This document shows, one piece after another, positions 8,368-12,337 of a DNA stretch of 12,337 nt (position 1 is its first letter; each line of letters starts with the position of its first letter). The notes below the pieces were generated by a model, which was given only the letters and a program-made list of their open reading frames with translations, ran no database searches and had not been told where the DNA came from. The translations under genes were made by a program, and so were the position numbers. Source of the stretch: Verrucomicrobiales bacterium (GTDB lineage: Bacteria > Verrucomicrobiota > Verrucomicrobiia > Verrucomicrobiales > Akkermansiaceae); contig PBTU01000145.1 of NCBI GenBank assembly GCA_002729295.1, positions 1 to 12,337 of the forward strand, read 5' to 3'.

Positions 8368-8417
8368 AATTTTGCGCCTCAAAGACCAAATTTTGCCACG
8401 GGCGACACGCATTTTCC
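8368..8417 (-). repeat. Three GSAAAAT repeats at exact 21-bp spacing upstream of the secretin
   Basis: On the - strand, GGAAAATG begins at 8417, GCAAAATT at 8396 and GCAAAATT at 8375, so the step is 21 bp both times. The second and third 21-bp units agree at 14 of 21 positions. Two helical turns per step puts all three A-tracts on the same face of the DNA. They lie about 140-190 bp upstream of the secretin ATG in the only sizeable spacer of this region. An activator or repressor array, or intrinsically bent DNA, are possible readings; chance is not excluded. Confidence 0.45.
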
Positions 8418-8446
8418 AACGAGCCCCACTCAAGCGAACCCTCCAA

Positions 8447-8473
8447 ATAAACTTGTTCATAAGAACAGCTTAT
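8447..8473 (-). terminator. Hairpin downstream of parC, possible terminator
   Basis: In a leftward transcript the arms AUAAGCUGUUC and GAACAAGUUUAU pair over 11 positions, with one G-U pair and one bulged A, around a UUAU loop. The hairpin begins 24 nt after the parC stop. Only a short U-rich stretch follows, so it is a weak intrinsic terminator or an mRNA-end stabilising hairpin. Confidence 0.4.
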
Positions 8474-8497
8474 CTGGAGATTTTTAGACGACAAGCC

Positions 8498-10477
8498 CTA
8501 AGATTCATCTAAATCCGTCGTTGAGGCCCGCACCACCCGATCAATGGCGTGCTTGGTAATGATATTCCCCTTGGAACCACGGCCTTTCACCGTGATTTCC
8601 CCAAAACAAAAGAGCCTCGAGAGATTTCTTAGGCGAAGAGCCGGCTTGATGTGCACCAGAACGGCATTTTCCGCGGATTCGGCCTCGGTATCATGCTCCG
8701 CAAAATAAAATACCCGAGAGCCCTTGGTGCCCCGCCCCATCAGGTAAACCTTGTCGCGAGTCACGCCACCGACCTTAAATCGCTTGGCATAAATTGGCCC
8801 GTCGCGCCCTTCCCGATAGATCATGGAGTAGATTTTAGGCTCATCTTTCCTGAAAATGGTCACGTGGACCGGGCGTTTTCCTACGAAGACCTTCTCGGCC
8901 ACCTTGAGCACCCGCATTTCAGCATCTTGCGAGAAGGCGATTATGTCATCCAGTGTGGAACATTTCTCGATCGGCTTCTCCTTCTTCAAGCCATAGCCTG
9001 CAAAGCCATTTTTCTCGTCCAAGTAAAGCATTTCACTCGCCACCACGACCGCAGACCGCTTCACCGTGCCAAATTCCTCGATCTGGGATTTCCGCTCGCG
9101 ACCCTTGCCGTATTTCTTTTTTAGCGTCTCGAAATACCTCACCGAGTAGCGCGTGATGTTCCGGATATTCTTCTCGGTTTCAGCAATGCGATCCTCCAGC
9201 CCCCTGATCTCCTCGTCGGCCCGGAAACTGTCGTACTTGGAAATCCGCTTAATACGAATTTCCGTCAGACGAATAATATCGTCCCGGGTCACTTCCCGCT
9301 TCAGCAGTTTTTTGAAAGGATCCAAGCCCTTGTCAATCGCCTCGATTACCGCTTCCCAGGTCTCACATTCCTCGATGTCCCGATAGATTCTGTTCTCGAT
9401 AAAGATTTTCTCAAGCGAACTGAAATGCCACTTGTCATTGAGCTCTCCCAACAGGATCTCGAGCTCCAGCAGGAGCAACTCTTTAGTCATGCGAGCGCAA
9501 TTCTTAAGAATCTCACTGACCGGCATGAAAATTGGTCGCCCGTCGTGAATAACACAAGAGTTGGGAGAAATACTCGCCTCGCAATCACTGAAGGCATACA
9601 ACGCTTCACGTGTCGTCTCGGCATCGCAGCCTGCGGGCAAATGCACCAAAATCTCAACATTTTCGGCGGTATTATCCTCGATCCTCGAGATCTTGATCTT
9701 CCCCTTGTCGTTGGCATTGACGATGGAATCCATCACCCCGCCGGTCGTTGTCCCAAAAGGAATCGAACTAATTCGAAGCAACTTGGCTTTCACGATCTCA
9801 ATCTCAGAACGCACCCGGATTTTTCCTCCCCGAAGTCCGTCACGATAGTCGCTGACATCAACCAATCCACCGGTCGGAAAATCGGGCACGAGATCAAAGG
9901 GTTTCTTTCGCAGAACCGCGATGCAGGCGTCGATCAACTCATTGAAATTATGCGGCAAAATCTTACACGCCAATCCCACCGCAATTCCCTCCACACCCTG
10001 CGCAAGGAGCAGCGGAAACTTCATCGGTAAAGTCACCGGCTCCTTGTTCCGGCCATCGTAACTCCGCGTCCAATTTGTCGTCTTGGGATTGAACGCCACC
10101 TCCAGAGCAAAGGGCGTGAGACGAGCTTCGATATATCGCGGAGCCGCTGCCCGGTCACCGGTGAGAACGTTGCCCCAGTTTCCCTGGGTATCGATAAGGA
10201 GATCCTTCTGCCCGATCGCCACCATGGCATCGCCGATGGAAGCGTCACCGTGCGGATGATACTTCATCGTGTTTCCCACGATATTCGCAACCTTGTTATA
10301 GCGACCATCCTCGAGCTCCCGCATCGAGTGCAGAATACGCCGCTGAACCGGCTTCAATCCGTCACCCAGATGCGGAACAGCCCGCTCCATGATGACGTAA
10401 CTGGCATAATCCAGAAAGTATTCGGAGTACATCCCCTTAAGGGTGATGTCTTCGCGGGCCTCGGTCGTTTCCTCCAT
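8498..10477 (-). CDS. parC: DNA topoisomerase IV subunit A (ParC), short form
   Basis: ParC cuts and rejoins both DNA strands while ParE supplies ATP hydrolysis; together they decatenate daughter chromosomes. 659 residues. Seen: the breakage-rejoining core from about 12, with HPHGDASIGDAMV at 74-86, the active-site pair R114-Y115 in AAPRYIEARLTPFA, and a second core block PMKFPLLLAQGVEGIAVG at 151-168. A coiled stretch lies at about 330-460. A short C-terminal region at about 472-650 has ParC-type blade elements (GPIYAKRFKVGGVTRDKVY; VKGRGSKGNIITKHAIDRV). There is no GyrA box, which argues against gyrase A. The sequence is closest in feel to the Bacteroidetes/PVC ParC group but ends early. 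I chose the ATG at 10477; a TTG at 10489 would add 4 residues and sits directly on the hairpin. No Shine-Dalgarno sequence is apparent. parE is not adjacent in the visible sequence. Confidence 0.93.
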   Translation of the reverse strand: MEETTEAREDITLKGMYSEYFLDYASYVIMERAVPHLGDGLKPVQRRILHSMRELEDGRYNKVANIVGNTMKYHPHGDASIGDAMVAIGQKDLLIDTQGNWGNVLTGDRAAAPRYIEARLTPFALEVAFNPKTTNWTRSYDGRNKEPVTLPMKFPLLLAQGVEGIAVGLACKILPHNFNELIDACIAVLRKKPFDLVPDFPTGGLVDVSDYRDGLRGGKIRVRSEIEIVKAKLLRISSIPFGTTTGGVMDSIVNANDKGKIKISRIEDNTAENVEILVHLPAGCDAETTREALYAFSDCEASISPNSCVIHDGRPIFMPVSEILKNCARMTKELLLLELEILLGELNDKWHFSSLEKIFIENRIYRDIEECETWEAVIEAIDKGLDPFKKLLKREVTRDDIIRLTEIRIKRISKYDSFRADEEIRGLEDRIAETEKNIRNITRYSVRYFETLKKKYGKGRERKSQIEEFGTVKRSAVVVASEMLYLDEKNGFAGYGLKKEKPIEKCSTLDDIIAFSQDAEMRVLKVAEKVFVGKRPVHVTIFRKDEPKIYSMIYREGRDGPIYAKRFKVGGVTRDKVYLMGRGTKGSRVFYFAEHDTEAESAENAVLVHIKPALRLRNLSRLFCFGEITVKGRGSKGNIITKHAIDRVVRASTTDLDES

Positions 10478-10489
10478 AGTAAGCAGCAA

Positions 10490-10528
10490 TAAGGCTGATT
10501 CGTTAAGAGAACTTAACGATCAGCCTTA
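10490..10528 (-). terminator. Strong hairpin between the secreted-protein gene and parC
   Basis: The + strand arms TAAGGCTGATTCGTTAAG (10490-10507) and CTTAACGATCAGCCTTA (10512-10528) pair over 17 bp with a single bulged T, around a 4-nt loop (AGAA). It begins 34 nt after the stop of the secreted-protein gene, so it is a good candidate for that gene's terminator. The following - strand sequence TTATTGCTGCTTA is only partly T-rich. It also ends only 12 nt before the parC ATG, so it would fall in the parC leader if transcription reads through. Confidence 0.65.
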
Positions 10529-10561
10529 CCGTGCCAATTCAAAAATTCAGCTGGAGTGCAA

Positions 10562-12337
10562 TTAAGGCGCTTCCGCTACCCGATAGAAGATTTTCGTCTC
10601 TCCGACGGCCTCTGGATCAACGAAATTGAAGCTCACCGAACCGTCGGGGTTATCAACTTCCGACGCCGGATTTCCCAGCGGAGCCCAAGCATCGGCCTGT
10701 CCCAGGTCTGTGGAGGATTCCACCACATATATATCAGCACCGAGTCCGGTCACCGTCAATGAGCCACTACTTCCATCCATCGTAAATCCAACAAGCTCCA
10801 AATTAACCGGCCCTGGGGGGTCGATTCCCCCACCTGAATTTTCCGCGCCCGGAGAATCGATCGCCGGGGTCACATCATCTCCAAACGGACCCGCAATCAG
10901 GTCGCCTGTTCCGTTGGGATTCCGAAACACGTATGCAGGGACAAATCCATTCGCACTGAGGACATTCGTAAACCCAAGAGATTCAGCATAGCCAAAGCCG
11001 ACTGTTCCGGGAGCATCACCAGGCTCCACCAAAGAAACCGCGTCTAAAAGACTCACCCATGGCGTCGAATCCAGTGTTCCATCGTTATCAACATCCAAAT
11101 CGACTCCTGCCGCCCCTGTAAATCCGGAAACCAACAAGAAGGTCAAGGAGTCACCGTTCTCGAAGATATTGGTTCCCGCAGGATAATCGGGAGTCGCCAG
11201 CAGCATATTATCGCTCCCTATGACAAAATAATTTCCGGTAGCCGAAGAACCGTTGAGACTATAAGCACGCTCCACATTGCCGCTCGTATCTGCTACGCCA
11301 AAATCGCCAAGAACAATCAACCAGATATCAGTGAGATCAAAATCCGCTTCTGCGCTGTAAAGTTCCACATACTCGTCATCGTCTACCCCCACATCATCAG
11401 TTCGTATCTCATTGATCACAATCGTCGGAAGCTCCGGTGCTTCATCGTCAGTAACAGTGATCGTCAAATTCCGCTCTAAAATAATCGCTTCGGGATCACT
11501 CACGGTCACAGTTACCGTCTGGAAACCATCAGACAAAGCGTCATCTACTCCCGTAACGGTAAATACTACAGACGTCGCATTTGGTGGGATCGAAACAGTG
11601 GCAGGAGCCGAGGCCTCGCTGGAATCATCTACTCCAACATCGAAAGTATACCCACTGGGGCTCGCATCACTAATCGTCACAGTCACCGCAGAAGATCCAC
11701 CATTTTCAGATAGGACGGTGGGAACTGCGGCGATCTCAATCGTAGGAATTGGTGCCTCATCATCGGAAACTGTCACGGTAGCAGAACCAGTGAACAAATT
11801 CGGTCCTGACGCAGTAATCTGAACGCTCTGATCAGCATCCTGGTCGGCATCATCCACCGCATCGATGTCAAAGTCAGCGGATGCCGCCCCCGCCGGAATC
11901 TCTACCGTGGCCGGCACCGTAAGTTCAGTCAGATCACTACTCGACAAAGTCACCGTGAGACTTGCAGTCAAATCTCCGGTCCGGGTTACCGTCCCGGTTG
12001 CCGCGCTTGCCCCGGCAGATTCCAAGAAGCTCGATGGATCAACTGACACACTCAGGGAATCCCCACCGAAGGGAGAACCGTCAACTTGAGTGCCGGGAGA
12101 AAACAAAGCACCATTGGATCCAGCTGCTGCTGAGTGCCCCACGAAAGTCACTCCGGTCAAATCTGGGTCCCTCACCAAAGATTCGTTATTCCCACCCTCA
12201 GAACCGTATGTCACCGAAACAACTTGGGTGAGACTTTCATCAAAGACGGTGACGGTGTCTCCTCCATTGTTGAGTCCCACCAAGCCCTCACTCGCTACCT
12301 GAACCACAGAATTTCCAAATGTCCCTGTCGGGGTTCC
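10562..12337 (-). CDS. Large secreted protein with lamin-tail and Calx-beta domains, 3' part
   Basis: The frame is open to the right edge, so the N-terminus lies outside; 591 residues are visible. The start-like GTG at 12307 is internal, because open codons continue beyond it. Domains in order: the end of a lamin-tail domain at about 1-90 (LNNGGDTVTVFD, YGSEGGNNESL, HS...LFSPGT); Calx-beta-like repeats at about 95-195 and 197-300, each closing with a TVTVSDDEAP-type stretch; a second lamin-tail domain from about 305 (IVINEIRTDD, DDDEYVELY) that includes a DVDNDGTLD calcium-loop-like segment near 415; and a C-terminal beta module ending FYRVAEAP. Such proteins are exported and often bind calcium or surfaces (family knowledge). 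I see no PEP-CTERM motif or LPXTG anchor. Enzyme activity, if any, would lie in the missing part. The low-cysteine, Asp/Thr/Ser-rich composition fits an extracellular protein. Confidence 0.85.
   Translation of the reverse strand, partial: GTPTGTFGNSVVQVASEGLVGLNNGGDTVTVFDESLTQVVSVTYGSEGGNNESLVRDPDLTGVTFVGHSAAAGSNGALFSPGTQVDGSPFGGDSLSVSVDPSSFLESAGASAATGTVTRTGDLTASLTVTLSSSDLTELTVPATVEIPAGAASADFDIDAVDDADQDADQSVQITASGPNLFTGSATVTVSDDEAPIPTIEIAAVPTVLSENGGSSAVTVTISDASPSGYTFDVGVDDSSEASAPATVSIPPNATSVVFTVTGVDDALSDGFQTVTVTVSDPEAIILERNLTITVTDDEAPELPTIVINEIRTDDVGVDDDEYVELYSAEADFDLTDIWLIVLGDFGVADTSGNVERAYSLNGSSATGNYFVIGSDNMLLATPDYPAGTNIFENGDSLTFLLVSGFTGAAGVDLDVDNDGTLDSTPWVSLLDAVSLVEPGDAPGTVGFGYAESLGFTNVLSANGFVPAYVFRNPNGTGDLIAGPFGDDVTPAIDSPGAENSGGGIDPPGPVNLELVGFTMDGSSGSLTVTGLGADIYVVESSTDLGQADAWAPLGNPASEVDNPDGSVSFNFVDPEAVGETKIFYRVAEAP

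Noticed and set aside
8219..8494. 91-codon open frame on the - strand covering the secretin spacer
   Set aside because: It overlaps the secretin start in another frame, shows no motif, and its composition looks non-coding.
9425..10030. 201-codon + strand frame inside parC
   Set aside because: Antisense to conserved topoisomerase core sequence.
11412..11822. 136-codon + strand frame inside the secreted-protein gene
   Set aside because: A Thr/Val/Ser-rich mirror of the Calx-beta repeats, produced by biased codon composition.
1..12337. Search by eye for CRISPR arrays, tRNA/rRNA, insertion sequences, integrases and toxin-antitoxin or defence genes
   Set aside because: No regular repeat-spacer pattern, terminal inverted repeats, transposase motifs or RNA-gene features were seen.

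Overview
The window looks like ordinary chromosome from a bacterium of the PVC group, most likely Verrucomicrobiota. This is an inference from gene style. The secretin carries N-terminal TPRs and resembles the Akkermansia PilQ type. The topoisomerase IV A subunit is short and of the Bacteroidetes/PVC type. A large extracellular beta-sandwich protein ends in a tail closing with 'FYRV', a style common in verrucomicrobial secreted proteins. GlnD, PolX and LipB are present, and genes are tightly packed. I see no rRNA, tRNA, CRISPR array, transposase, integrase or phage gene.

Layout. The left edge cuts into glnD (+, 3' part only: end of the HD region and two ACT domains). It converges, with a 2-bp gap, on a 224-aa cytoplasmic TPR protein (-). 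An 84-bp divergent spacer then leads to a + strand pair, polX (DNA polymerase X with PHP nuclease domain) and lipB (octanoyltransferase), whose stop and start overlap in ATGA. lipB converges on a - strand pair transcribed leftwards: a TPR-secretin followed by a 531-aa single-pass membrane protein with a large AsmA/GspN-like extracytoplasmic part, joined by a TAATG overlap. Upstream of the secretin is a spacer of about 270 bp with a hairpin and three short repeats spaced exactly 21 bp apart. Further right, still on -, is parC. A strong hairpin separates it from the 3' part of a large secreted protein (lamin-tail, two Calx-beta, lamin-tail, C-terminal module) that runs off the right edge.

How the genes work together. 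glnD (nitrogen signalling through PII), polX (repair synthesis), lipB (lipoate attachment) and parC (chromosome decatenation) are housekeeping genes with no obvious shared pathway. The secretin and the membrane protein after it are the one pair whose layout argues for a joint function: an outer-membrane channel plus an inner-membrane-anchored periplasmic partner of a type IV pilus or type II secretion-like machine. The secreted multidomain protein could be a substrate of such a machine, but nothing here shows it.

No clearly new system is visible. The best leads are the secretin and membrane-protein pair with its phased repeats, and the hairpin that ends almost at the parC start codon.
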